Shown here piece after piece: positions 21,560-30,762 of a DNA stretch of 64,000 bases. Position numbers and translations under genes: made by a program. Source of the DNA: Procambarus clarkii (Eukaryota > Arthropoda > Malacostraca > Decapoda > Cambaridae); assembly GCF_040958095.1 (NCBI RefSeq), contig NC_091158.1:32640303-32704302 (forward strand), read 5' to 3'. Positions within the stretch are counted from its first letter, which is position 1. The number at the start of each line of letters is the position of its first letter. The notes under the pieces were generated by a model. It searched no databases and was not told the origin of the DNA. It worked only from the letters and a program-made list of their open reading frames with translations.

Positions 21560-22960
21560 AGAGTAATATTCATGTATAGATTGAACAGTAATATTCATGG
21601 TATAGTTTGGTTATAATAAGACCGTATTACTCATTGTATAGTTTGTTTATATTAAGACAGTATTAATCGTGGTATAGTATAGAAGAATTCAAACAATAAT
21701 AATCTCAAAAGTAAAAACAAAATTAATTGAGTATCCCACTAGAAATGTACACAGCTTTAACACTGCAACAGTGTTATTAAGTAAATACCGGGCATAACTG
21801 GAGCTGGACTATGTAACAAATTAATCTTAGAAACTTAAATAATATAAATAACATAGCGAGGCCAAAACAGTAAGAAAGGCATAAGGCGTAAGCAGTGCTA
21901 GAAACAGAATAAATAGCGGAGTAAATACAAGACAAACTGAAACTGAACAAGTAAATAGCTTAAGACCGTATTATAATATACTTGTATTTAAGCTGAACAA
22001 ATAAAAGATATAATATACTTGTATTTAAGCTGAACAAATAAAAGAGTAAACAGTGATAATCATGGATAATTTGGGTAGATTAAAGCAGGACTATACAAGG
22101 TATAGGATGGTTAGGTTGAACAGTAATATAGGCATGGTATAGTTTGGATAGATTAAAATTGTAAAGTTCATGGGATAGATTGGTTAATTAAACAGTACTT
22201 ATTCATGGAATAGATGGTCTAGAGTAAACCAATAATAGTCTCAAAAGTGAAAACAAAATTATTTGCATATCCCACGGTAATGGACACTGCCTTAACGCTG
22301 CAACAGGAATAGTAAGTAAATACAAGGCATAACTGAAAGCTGAACAAAGTAATAAAATAATTTAGGGAACTTAAATAAATGATAACATGGCGTAGCTCAC
22401 CCAAACCGACAGACCGCTCTACGGCATGCGCCTACCCTGGAGGAGTAGAACAGAACAGTGAGAACGGGAGGGGAATAATATATTCTAATAATAGAATAAG
22501 ACCGTAATATAATGTACTTGCATATAAGCTGAACAAATAAAAGAAACAGTGGTAATCATGGGAAGATTTGGTAGCTTAAAGCGGGATTAATCAAGGGATA
22601 AGATGGTAGGATAAACAGTAATGTGCATGGTATGGTTTGGATAGCGTAAAACTGTAATGTTCAAGGGATGGAATGGTTATTAAAACAGTAATAATCAAGG
22701 GAGAATGGCTAGCCTAGCAATAATATTCTCAAAAGTGAAACAAAATTAGTTGAGTATCCCACAGCAATGGACACTGCATTAACGCTGCTAGAGGAATAGT
22801 AAGTAAATACAAGGCATAACTAAGCTGAACAATGCAATAATTAATTTAGAAACTTAAATAAAAGATAATAACATAACATAGCCCACCCAAGCGGACAGAC
22901 CGCCCGACGGCATGCGCCTGCGCTGGAGGACAGGACAGGGAAACAGGAGGGAACGTGTAC
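21560..22960. repeat. Three diverged ~500-bp direct repeats, AT-rich
   Basis: Anchor phrases recur in order. AAAACAAAATTA followed by TATCCCAC occurs near 21715, 22250 and 22740. GTAAGTAAATAC occurs near 21778, 22312 and 22800. AAGCTGAACAAATAAAAG occurs near 21988 and 22526. The segment with GGCATGCGCCT occurs near 22421 and 22909. Within units, variants of CATGGTATAGTTTGG repeat several times. Spacing is about 535 then 490 bp. No open frame is credible. Confidence 0.7.
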
Positions 22961-23019
22961 GTGCAGGAACAACAGGCGGCTACCGAGTGGACGAGACGTC
23001 AAGGTACAAACGGGCCGGT

Positions 23020-24600
23020 CTACCCCGACCAGGCCAAACGGCTGGGGCGAACATAACGTGGGACACCGGGGCCAGCAAACACCTGGGGACGAACAAACCG
23101 GGATACACCGGCCAGCCCAAACGACTGGGTACGAACAAGCCGGGATACACCGGCCATCCCAGACGACTGGGTACGAACAGATCGGGCTACACCGGCCAGA
23201 CTGAACATCCGTGTACGAACAAGCCGGGCTCCACCGGCCAGACAAAACGTCTGTGACGAGCAAGCAGGGCTGCGCCAGCCAGACAAACAGCTGAGACGAA
23301 CAAGCTGGGCTACACCAGCCAGGCAAACGACTGGGACAAACAAGCTGAGCTACACCGACCGGACAAACAACTGGGACGAACACGCTGGGCTTCAACAGCC
23401 AGACAAACGACTGGGAAGAACAAGCTGGGTTACACCAGTCAGGCAAACAACTGGGACGAACAGACTGGCTTCAACAGCCAGACGAACGACTGGGACGAAC
23501 AAGCAGGCTAAACCAGCCAGACAAACGTCTGGGACGAACGAACTGGGCTACACCCGCCAGACAAACGTCTGGGGCGAACGAGCTGGGCTACACCAGCCAG
23601 ACAAACGTCTGGGACGAACGAGCTGGGCTACACGAGCCAGACAAACGTCTGGGCGAACGAGCTGGGCTACACCAGCCAGACAAACGTCTGGGCGAACGAG
23701 CTGGGCTACACCAGCCAGACAAACGTCTGGGGCGAACGAGCTGGGCTACACCAGCCAGACAAACGTCTGGGACGAACGAGCTGGGCTACACCAGCCAGAC
23801 AAACGTCTGGGGCGAAACGAGCTGGGCTACACCAGCCAGACAAACGTCTGGGGCGAATCGAGCTGGGCTACACCAGCCAGACAAACGTCTGGGCGAACGA
23901 GCTGGGCTACACCAGCCAGACAAACGTCTGGGCAAACGAGCTGGGCTACACCAGCCAGACAAACGTCTGGAGCGAACAAGCTGGCCTACACCGGCCAGAC
24001 AACAACTGGGACGAACAAGCTGGGCTACACCAAGCGGCCAAACGTCTAGGGACGAACAGGCTGGGCTACACCAGCCAGACAGACGTCTAGGGACGAACAG
24101 GCTGGGCTACACCAGCCAGACAGACGTCTAGTACGAACAAGCTGGGCTACACCGGCCAGACAAACGTCTAGGGACGAACACGCTGGGCAACACCAGCCAG
24201 ACAAACTTCTAGGACAAACAGGCTGGGCTACACCAGCCAGACAAACTTCTAGGACAAACAGGCTGGGCTACACCAGCCAGACAAACGTCTAGGACGAACA
24301 GGCTGGGCTACACCAGTCAGACGAACGTCTAGGTCGAACAGGCTGGGCTACACCAGCCAGACAAACGTCTAGGACGAACAGGCTGGGTTACACCAGCCAG
24401 ACAAACTACAGGGACAAACAGGCTGTGCTACACCAGCCAGACTAACGTCTAGGAACGAACAGGCTGATCTACCCCAGCCAGGCAAAACGCCTAGATACGG
24501 ACAAAACGAGCAACACCGGACGGACAAACAACTGGGACGAACAAGCAGGGCATCACCGTCCAGACAAACATCAGAAGAACATGCCGGACGACACCGGCTG
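23020..24600. repeat. 41-bp minisatellite, about 38 units, two hairpins per unit
   Basis: Units of 40-42 bp contain ACGAACGAGCTGGGCTACA, then CCAGCCAGACAAACGTCTGG. Each typical unit has two perfect hairpins: GCTGG-GCTACA-CCAGC and CCAGAC-AAAC-GTCTGG. The centre (about 23520-23960) is most homogeneous; the flanks are more diverged, as usual for tandem arrays. In early units (about 23138 and 23221) the first stem is GCCGG/CCGGC, a paired change. Long apparent reading frames here are a product of the near-42-bp period and are not genes. Confidence 0.85.
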
Positions 24601-24639
24601 ACGCAAGTCAGCCAATAACAAGAAAGTGTTGGGCCTACC

Positions 24640-25440
24640 CACCGGGGCACTGCCGCCACAAGGGCGTCTCCTGCCCGAGGGCGAGAAGGGAGAAGGACAG
24701 GAAGGAAGCGAACACAGCCCAAGGCAAGCGCTCCTGGAGCTCCATGCCACGTTGGTGATGCCGTCCTTGGCATGGGCCCCTAGGGTCGGGCCCTAGGGAC
24801 AAAGACAACTAAAAACCCGGCCAGGAGGCGTCGCCACCAGGGTGACGCCAGGACGCTCGCAGGGAGCCTGGCCGGTCACGCACGTCCAAGCGCATCACGA
24901 ACCCTGGCCCCTAGGGCCAGCCAAGAGGGCGCAACAAACCAGGTTCCGGGGAAAACGCCTGGGACAGGGAAGGAAACGAAGGGCATCCTTGGGGCGAGTG
25001 CTTCACCGAGCTCCAAGCCACGTGGGCGCCGCCTACCGGGCTTGGGCCCCAGGGCTCAGAACCCCGGGAACCGCCGCGTGGCGTCGCCACAGAGGGCGAT
25101 GCCAGACCACAGAAGGAGCCTGGCCGCGCACGCACGGCCAGGCGCGGGCGAAACATGGCCCCTAGGGCAAGCCTAGGGGCACAGCAAACCGGGGAGGGCA
25201 CACCTGGGACGAATGGTCCACCGAGCACGCAATAGGGCCGGGCCCCAGGGCACAGGACCACCGAAACCAGGCCACATGAAGTCGCCGCAGATAACCAGCG
25301 CACCAGTCCCGACCTGGAGGAACGCCACAACCCCAGGGAGGCAAGCAGGCGGAAGGCCCTAGGGAACTAGCTAAGCGGCACGAACGGGCCGCGAGGGACG
25401 GCGCAAACACACGCCAGCACTGGGGGTAGTCCTGACTAAC
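24640..25440. repeat. GC-rich domain with about three 210-270-bp direct repeats
   Basis: Anchors recur. GAGCTCCATGCCACG (24738) pairs with GAGCTCCAAGCCACG (25009) and a weaker third near 25220. GGCGTCGCCAC occurs at 24826 and 25080, with a diverged form near 25278. GGAGCCTGGCC occurs at 24863 and 25116. The palindrome CCCTAGGG also recurs. No credible protein. Confidence 0.65.
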
Positions 25441-25459
25441 TTGTACAGGAAACTCTCTT

Positions 25460-25705
25460 ACCTTAGGGTTTGCTGGGTAGGGCAGGGGGCCCCTGCGGTA
25501 CCGGCCTGGGATGTGGAAGGCCCCAAAGGATCGGAGAATATCAGTTGTGGGACCATAGTAGCGGAGAGGGAGCCCGATTGCTTGAGAAATCCCGTGTACA
25601 CAGTAAACAAAACGTAGAAGTGGTAAGGGTACTGGCCCACGTGTCGATGAGGCGTGGTGCTGAGCGTGGAGCCGCTTCGTGAATCTTGGACCTGGTCGGG
25701 AGAGG
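25460..25705 (-). other. Possible first exon and splice donor of the composite unit
   Basis: On the minus strand, downstream of the TATA-like box at 25734-25741, sequence runs to AACCCTAAG followed by GTAAGAGAG at 25461-25453, a good 5' splice-site consensus. The short unit has a donor-like GGGTAAGG in the corresponding place (about 20020). A candidate acceptor, TGACTTTACAG, lies in the A block of both units. A 60-codon open frame (25458-25640, minus) ends at the donor, with no recognisable domain. Only a transcript would settle this. Confidence 0.3.
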
Positions 25706-25733
25706 GAGTGAGAGCGGGACCTGACTTCCCGCG

Positions 25734-25741
25734 CCTTTTAT
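25734..25741 (-). promoter_or_regulatory. TATA-like box, long unit
   Basis: ATAAAAGG on the minus strand, identical to that of the short unit at 20177-20184, in an otherwise G/C-rich block. Confidence 0.45.
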
Positions 25742-25845
25742 GCCACCCAGGCTGGCCGCACCACGCCTGCGGGACGCGATGCGCAATTGTCTCTTCCTTC
25801 CCCCGTCAGAAACTCCACCGCCTTTCGTCAAAAGGCAGTGGGCCA

Positions 25846-26127
25846 TTTGTTTCTAGTGTGATGCCCATGAGTTCTGTCACAACCTTCTAGGAAGCTTCTA
25901 AGGTCAGGATTGACATTGCAGTTCAGAGTTTTAAATATATAGAGTACACATGAGAGGATGTGCAGTGACTTAATATCTAACATATTCAAAGATTTGAGTA
26001 AGGGTACTGAGTGCTGTCTGGGGCCAGAGTTAGATACTGTTTTAATAGCAGCTTTGTGTTGAATAATTAGAGGACATAAATGATTTTGGGTAGTAGAACC
26101 CCAAGCACAAATACCATAGTTGAGATA
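25846..26127 (-). pseudogene. LINE F ORF2 segment after the RT
   Basis: The minus strand encodes YGICAWGSTTQNH, HKAAIKTVSNSGPRQHS and LNMLDIKSLHILSCVLY, which match the same stretch of LINEs C and G. It joins the RT at 27046 across insert G and the C-terminal end at 19500 across the composite element. Mostly open but fragmentary. Confidence 0.75.
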
Positions 26128-26152
26128 ATACCATAGGTGGTACATAATATCT

Positions 26153-26674
26153 GTGGGCATTCTTTCTAAGATCAGATATTATGTACCACGCCCTGCCCTG
26201 GTGACTCTCTATTACTCCCTTATCTATCCATATCTCAACTATGGTATTTGTGCTTGGGGCTCTACTACCCAAAATCACTTACGTCCTCTAATTACTCAAC
26301 ACAAAGCTGCTATTAGGACAATATCCAATTCTGGCCCCAGACATCACTCGGTACCCCTACTCAAATCCCTGAATATGTTAGACATTAAGTCACTGCACAT
26401 TCTCTCATGTGTACTATACATATACAAAACGCTAAATTGTAATGCCAATCCTGATCTCAAAAGCTTCATAGAAGGTTGTAACAGAACCCATGAGCACCAC
26501 ACCAGAAATAAATACAGTTTTGATATTCCTAGAGTACGACTTAATCAAACCAGAAATGCTCTACAAATCAAGGGGCCCAGAATGTGGAATGACCTTCCCA
26601 ACCATGTTAAAGACAGTACCTCTCTCAACCAGTTTAAGTTAAAAACGAAGCTATACCTAATAAATTCCCTGTAA
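26153..26674 (+). pseudogene. LINE G ORF2 C-terminal fragment, uninterrupted
   Basis: 173 codons, open throughout: GILSKIRYYVPRPALVTLYY, then LNYGICAWGS, LNMLDIKSLHILSCVLY, HHTRNKYSFDIPRVRL and MWNDLPNHVKD, ending at the natural stop of the C-family ORF2. It lacks the RT catalytic core, so it cannot act alone. The clean frame suggests a fairly young insertion. Confidence 0.8.
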
Positions 26675-26901
26675 CCTACCTTACCTCTCTATTGTCAACC
26701 CATGTATGTTTTTTTTTTTTTTTTTTTTTTTTTTTCAAATCAACGCTGTTTTAATGTAATTTTCTGTAATAATTTGTAATTGTATTTGTGCTGTTTTTTC
26801 AACAATGTTCCCCCCTCTTTTACCTCTATTTTTATTTGTACTCAACGCATTTTTTTCTTTTTACCCATTAGTTTTAAGCTTTAGTCAGTAGTGTTTTTTC
26901 C

Positions 26902-26933
26902 TGCCCGAAACGCTTTGCGTAATAGTGGCTTTA
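26902..26933 (+). promoter_or_regulatory. Conserved LINE 3'-UTR motif, LINE G
   Basis: Family C form, same as 17611-17642 with no visible difference. Confidence 0.5.
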
Positions 26934-27016
26934 GGCATTGTATGTACTAGCTCTTATCTATAAAGCCAACAAACTTTGTAAAATCTCTTTATGTATGTAC
27001 CTTTGCCTAAATAAAA

Positions 27017-27045
<29 letters not shown>

Positions 27046-27048
<3 letters not shown>

Positions 27049-29586
27049 GATGAGGGAGTAATAGAGTGTCACCAGGGCTGGGCGAGGTACATAATATCTG
27101 ATCTTAGAAAGAATACCAACAGTTTTAGAAACTTTTTTTTGATATATTAAGAATGTGTCTATGAAAATTCAGCTTGTTATCGATGAGAACACCAAGAAAT
27201 TGGCCATCTACTTTGTTACTAATTTGGGTATTGTTTATTATTTGATTAATTTGATTTGAGGATTTATTGCGAAACAAAATATAGAAGGTTTTGTCAGTGT
27301 TAAGGGTGAGTTTGTTGGCAGTTAGCCAATGATGGAATTTATTTAGTTCAGTATTCACTGTGTCATTTAGAGTAAGAGGGTCAGGACTGGAGAAAATGAA
27401 GGTTGTGTCATCAGCAAAAAGAATTGGTTTGAGGTGTTGGGAGGCATTTGGAAGGTCATTTATGTAGATGAGCAATAGGAAAGGGCCTGGTATGCTGCGA
27501 TGAGGAATACTAATGTTGATGGATATTGTGGGAGAAATGGACTTATTCACAGAAACATACTGGAGCCTGTCAGTAAGGTACGACTGAAGATATTGCAGGG
27601 AGTGTCCTCCATAATGAAGTAGTTTAAGAAGAGGGTTGGTGGTTGACAGTGTCAAAAGCCTTATGTAGGTCAACAAATATCCCACCAGGGAACTCATTTT
27701 TATCAAGAGCTGCATGTATCAAGTTAATCATACTAATAAGTGCATCATAAGTGCTTTTTTGGGGTCTGAAGCCATATTGGCAGGAGCTAAGTATATTGTG
27801 TTTGGCTAGAAAAAAGTAAAGCTGCTTGTAGATTAGTTTTCAAATATTTTTGACAAGTTTGGCAGAATTGATATAGGTCTGTAGTTGTTGACGTCATTGA
27901 GATCACCACATTTGTGGACAGGGGTTACTCTCGCTTTTTTTTTAGAATATCTGGAAAGGTTTGGAGTTCAAGTGACTTGTTGAAGAGCAATGGAATGGCA
28001 GGAGCTAAAGATCTGGAGGCTTTTTTGTAGATTAGAGTTGGTATCTCCTCAAGGGCACTTGACTTTGTTTTAAGGGAAAGGATTATCTCATTAACATCAG
28101 TGGAATTAGCAGGCGTTAGGTACAGAGACTGTGGATAGTTACCTGCAAGGTAGTACTGAATGTTAGTACTGGAGGATGTAATATCATTAGCAAGGGATGA
28201 TCCAAATGGATAAGAAGAACCTATTGAATTCAATAGCAGAATCAGAGGCTGATTCTGCTATTGAATTCATCAATTGATGAATTGCTATTGACCATCGTTA
28301 TATAACAGGAGTATTTGTTTTTTATTTAAAATCTTTATTGATCTCAATATTTGTGAAATAGTGCTCCATGTTTTCTTGATGTTGCCCTTTGTTTCGGTAC
28401 ATTTGTTTTCATAGTATTTAATTTTGGCTCTCCTAATTATTTTAGATAGTACTGATGAGTAATTCTTTGAAATTTATTTGGAGACAATTCCTAACCTATA
28501 CTTCTTCTCAAGGTCATGTTTTTTATTAATAGATATAAGTATCCCCTTTATAAGCCATGGATTGTTTAGCCTTTTAGTTGTGTCTTGTTTCGTTAGCATA
28601 GGACAGTGGGTGTTATAAAGGCTGAGAGTTTGTTGAATAAATGATTGCACTGCTAGGTTGATGTCCCCTATGTTAGCTAATTCGGACTCCCAGTTGATAT
28701 TACCAGCAGCAGCTATAAAATTGCCTATAGAATTTTCATTGTACAGCCTAAAGCTTATCTTCTTTGTTTCTAGAGGTGGTTTGATAATGTTGGTTAGGAG
28801 AAAAGTGGGGGTAGGGGTCTGTGGTTCTATCAGCGATTATCCCTGAAGTAAGCGGAGAGGTTATGTTGGTCCAGATGTGATCAAGAGTCGTGGCAGTACT
28901 GTCAGTGATTCTAGTAGGTCTAGTGATTAAGGGTATGAGGAAACAGGCATTCATACAGTTGAGGAAACTAGCAGCAGGAGAGTTATCAGGCTCGTAGAGG
29001 TCAATATTAAAGTCACCAGAAATAATTAAGTGGTTTTTGTTCAGTCTGTTCTCTAGTATTAGATTTCTAAGGTTATAGTTGAATTCAGTCACATCAGTGT
29101 TAGGAATTCTATAGACTGCTCCGTTACTACAGACAGTAGTAACTGGACTGGACTGTCAGTTACTACAGTCAGGACAGTCTCGCCACCCTTAACTCTGAAA
29201 CAGGCAAAGATATACGCTCCACAGGGGTCTCTAGTTTTAATTATTTTTAAGCAAGTCAGTTCTTGGTGGTAGTAGTACTGGGCAGTACCACCACCTCTTT
29301 GAATAGGACGACAGTTGTGAATTGCTGAGTTGTTTGGAATGTTGTGGAGTTGAGTATTAAACACTTTTAACCACGTTTCAGTAAGCACAACAACAACAAA
29401 ATTTGTTTTCAACTGTTTGAATCAGGGCACTAACATTATCAAAGTGTTTGCTTAGCGATCTTACATGTAAGTTAATTACAGAAACATTGTGATTATGTGT
29501 TAAAACATTGTTTACATCATGTGCTGCATAATACCTGCAATTATGATCATTAAAATGATGATTGTCATAGATACTAGATAAGAATA
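27046..29586 (-). pseudogene. LINE F ORF2, endonuclease and RT, broken
   Basis: Read on the minus strand. The endonuclease has LTETWLKVFNTQL (about 29370), HNCRPIQRGGG, ISGDFNIDLYEPD (about 29015), TTLDHIWTN and RTTDPYPHF. A second frame (28233-27925) has SLKTKSSALEEIPTLIYKKA, upstream of the RT core. The RT core (27715-27125) has LFADDTTFIFSS and LNTDKTFYILF; the GVPQGS box is degraded to IPHRSIPGP. Several frameshifts separate the pieces, and a short inverted duplication (about 28231-28276) disrupts the stretch before the RT. Closest relative: LINE C. Confidence 0.82.
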
Positions 29587-29789
29587 CTAATCTATCCCTA
29601 TCTTACATATGGTACTTGTGCATGGGTTCAACCACTGCAAACTTCCTCAAGCTCATCATCACCCAGCAAAAGTATGCTTTCTTAACAATAACAAACTCTG
29701 TTATCAGACAACACACAGCCCTCCTGTTTAAATCCTTCAACATGCTAAACATAAACTCACTCCTCAAATTCTACTGAGCCATTTACATG

Positions 29790-30303
29790 GTAAACTGTGC
29801 CAAGAAAACTATTCGCACACCCTCCGTCACTATGTGATGGAGTGCGAAAAGATACGTGAATTCAGAGACAACTTTTTAGTAAATGTTCAAGAGATGTGTA
29901 AATATTTATTTCAAAATAATCTGCTACCAGAAACTTTAGCCAAATATCCCCAGTTTTCTAACTGTAGATACTAAGTGATTGTAACCTATCCACCGTTGCA
30001 CACTGGATGGGGGGAGGGGGGGGGAAGGGCGGTGTGTAGAACAAACATATCAATTGTGACACTAGCTCTCCACATATGCCAATTACTTAAATTAGAAACT
30101 GTAATTGTGGTCGGTCTCGAGCCCATTGTTGATGTGACGATGTGCATTGAATTTTGTAACTAACTCATCAAGATTGTAACTTGCTTAGCTAAATGAATTG
30201 TGGGGCTCATTTCCTGAACCCATTATTTTAACCCATTATGTAACACTCTCCACTAATGCCCACAGGATGGGTATTGGGTGCATAATAAATGAACTAAACT
30301 AAA
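29790..30303 (+). mobile_element. LINE 3' fragment H (satellite-LINE-like family) in LINE E
   Basis: 514 bp flanked by ACATG (29785-29789 and 30304-30308). It begins inside a LINE C-terminal zinc-knuckle domain and continues into a 3' UTR with a G-rich run (30010-30028). It ends near GCATAATAAATGAACTAAAC without a long poly(A). Its encoded end resembles that of the LINE fragments in the satellite (H-S/T-L-x-HY-x-x-EC, then FR, then a terminal YP), so the two are probably related families. Confidence 0.7.
29792..29974 (+). pseudogene. LINE H C-terminal zinc-knuckle fragment
   Basis: About 60 codons ending at TAA 29972-29974: LCQENYSHTLRHYVMEC, then KIREFRDNF and a terminal YPQFSNCRY. This kind of C/H knuckle ends the ORF2 of several LINE groups. 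Only the last part of the protein is present. No Met start belongs to it. Confidence 0.6.
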
Positions 30304-30493
30304 ACATGTAAAAAAATCTTGTTCTTAAATGGAAACTCTGATCTGAAACTTTTCTTTGACAGATGTTATAGAACTCACTATCACCATACCAGAAATAAAT
30401 ATCTCTTTGATATCTCCAGAGTCAAACTAACTCTGTATAAACACTCTACGCATATAAAGGGACATAGTCTCTGAAACTCACTCCCTAATGAAT

Positions 30494-30762
30494 TAAAAAT
30501 TATTAAAATTTATTAAAATTATTAAAAAAATTATTACTTACTTATCTCTCTCATCTCATTTTTCTCTTGTAATGTATCTTTCATTTATCAATTCTGATTG
30601 AAATTACCTACTTAAAATTATCTGCTAGATTAAGGACCTGCCCGAAACGCTGCGCGTACTAGTGGCTTTACAAGAATGTAATTACTGTACTATCCAATGT
30701 ATTCTCACAAACCCAATGTACCTTCTTGTATATATATAAATAAAATAAAATAAAATAAAATA
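30494..30762 (+). mobile_element. LINE B-family 3' tail inserted near the end of LINE E ORF2
   Basis: The host ORF2 is interrupted after a phrase equivalent to LPNELK and resumes at 30763 with codons for SCPSYRLFKSTTKKYLISSS. The insert starts with short ATTAAA-type repeats, has the conserved LINE motif at 30639-30670 and ends in an AAAAT repeat (30737-30765). Target-site duplication not resolvable because both edges are A-rich. Confidence 0.6.
30639..30670 (+). promoter_or_regulatory. Conserved LINE 3'-UTR motif, B-family tail
   Basis: Family B form with one visible base change (GCGTAC in place of GCGTGC). Confidence 0.5.

Larger units (their letters stand above)
20294..25845 (-). mobile_element. 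Composite element, long unit (5.55 kb) with three internal tandem-repeat domains
   Basis: Same ends as the short unit (A block 20294-20800, B block 25673-25845) but with 4.87 kb of unique interior. Reading along the + strand, the interior has a CpG-rich segment (20800-21450), an AT-rich domain of three ~500-bp repeats (21560-22960), a 41-bp minisatellite (23020-24600) and a GC-rich domain of about three 210-270-bp repeats (24640-25440). No coding domain is recognisable on either strand. ATTT occurs at the left edge, between the units and at the right edge, and removing both units restores the LINE F sequence exactly in length, so ATTT is the probable target-site duplication. Candidate classes are a non-autonomous LTR-like element or an unrecognised mobile unit. 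Confidence 0.6.
26128..27045 (+). mobile_element. C-family LINE 3' fragment G inserted in LINE F
   Basis: This forward-strand fragment covers the last part of ORF2 (26153-26674), the 3' UTR (with a T run near 26709-26735 and the conserved motif at 26902-26933) and an ATT-type tail (27018-27045). Because host LINE F is on the minus strand, the two form a head-to-head inverted junction: a perfect 17-bp inverted repeat, 26137-26153 against 26173-26189. A 9-bp direct repeat ATACCATAG (26111-26119 and 26128-26136) marks the 5' junction. Confidence 0.8.
18986..29586 (-). mobile_element. C-family LINE copy F on the minus strand, host of two inserts
   Basis: Reading on the minus strand from 29586 to 18986, this is a C-family LINE starting near the beginning of ORF2. 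Its pieces are 27046-29586 (endonuclease and RT), 25846-26127 (C-terminal domain) and 18986-19500 (end of ORF2 and 3' UTR, with an AATTA-type tail at 18986-19026). It is interrupted by the composite element 19501-25845 and the forward fragment G (26128-27045). Flanking ACTAAT duplications place it as an insertion in LINE E. A diverged form of the conserved 3' motif lies at 19107-19139. Confidence 0.85.
29593..30493 (+). pseudogene. LINE E ORF2 C-terminal part, degenerate
   Basis: Continuation of LINE E after removal of LINE F. Translation pieces similar to LINE B residues after the RT are visible across frames at 29593-29784, and after insert H the phrase around ACCAGAAATAAATATCTC (30389 on) gives RNKYLFDISRVKL. 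The open frame is lost repeatedly. The last codons of the ORF (KKYLISSS and stop) are displaced to 30763-30828 by a further insertion. Confidence 0.7.

Noticed and set aside
23020..24600. Repetitive protein genes on the minus strand (for example 22841-23446 and 23020-23343)
   Set aside because: The frames exist only because the repeat length is near a multiple of three; they are broken by length variants and lack any domain or start context.
19501..25845. Helitron
   Set aside because: No CTRR end with hairpin and no A/T insertion context; ends and duplication fit other classes better.
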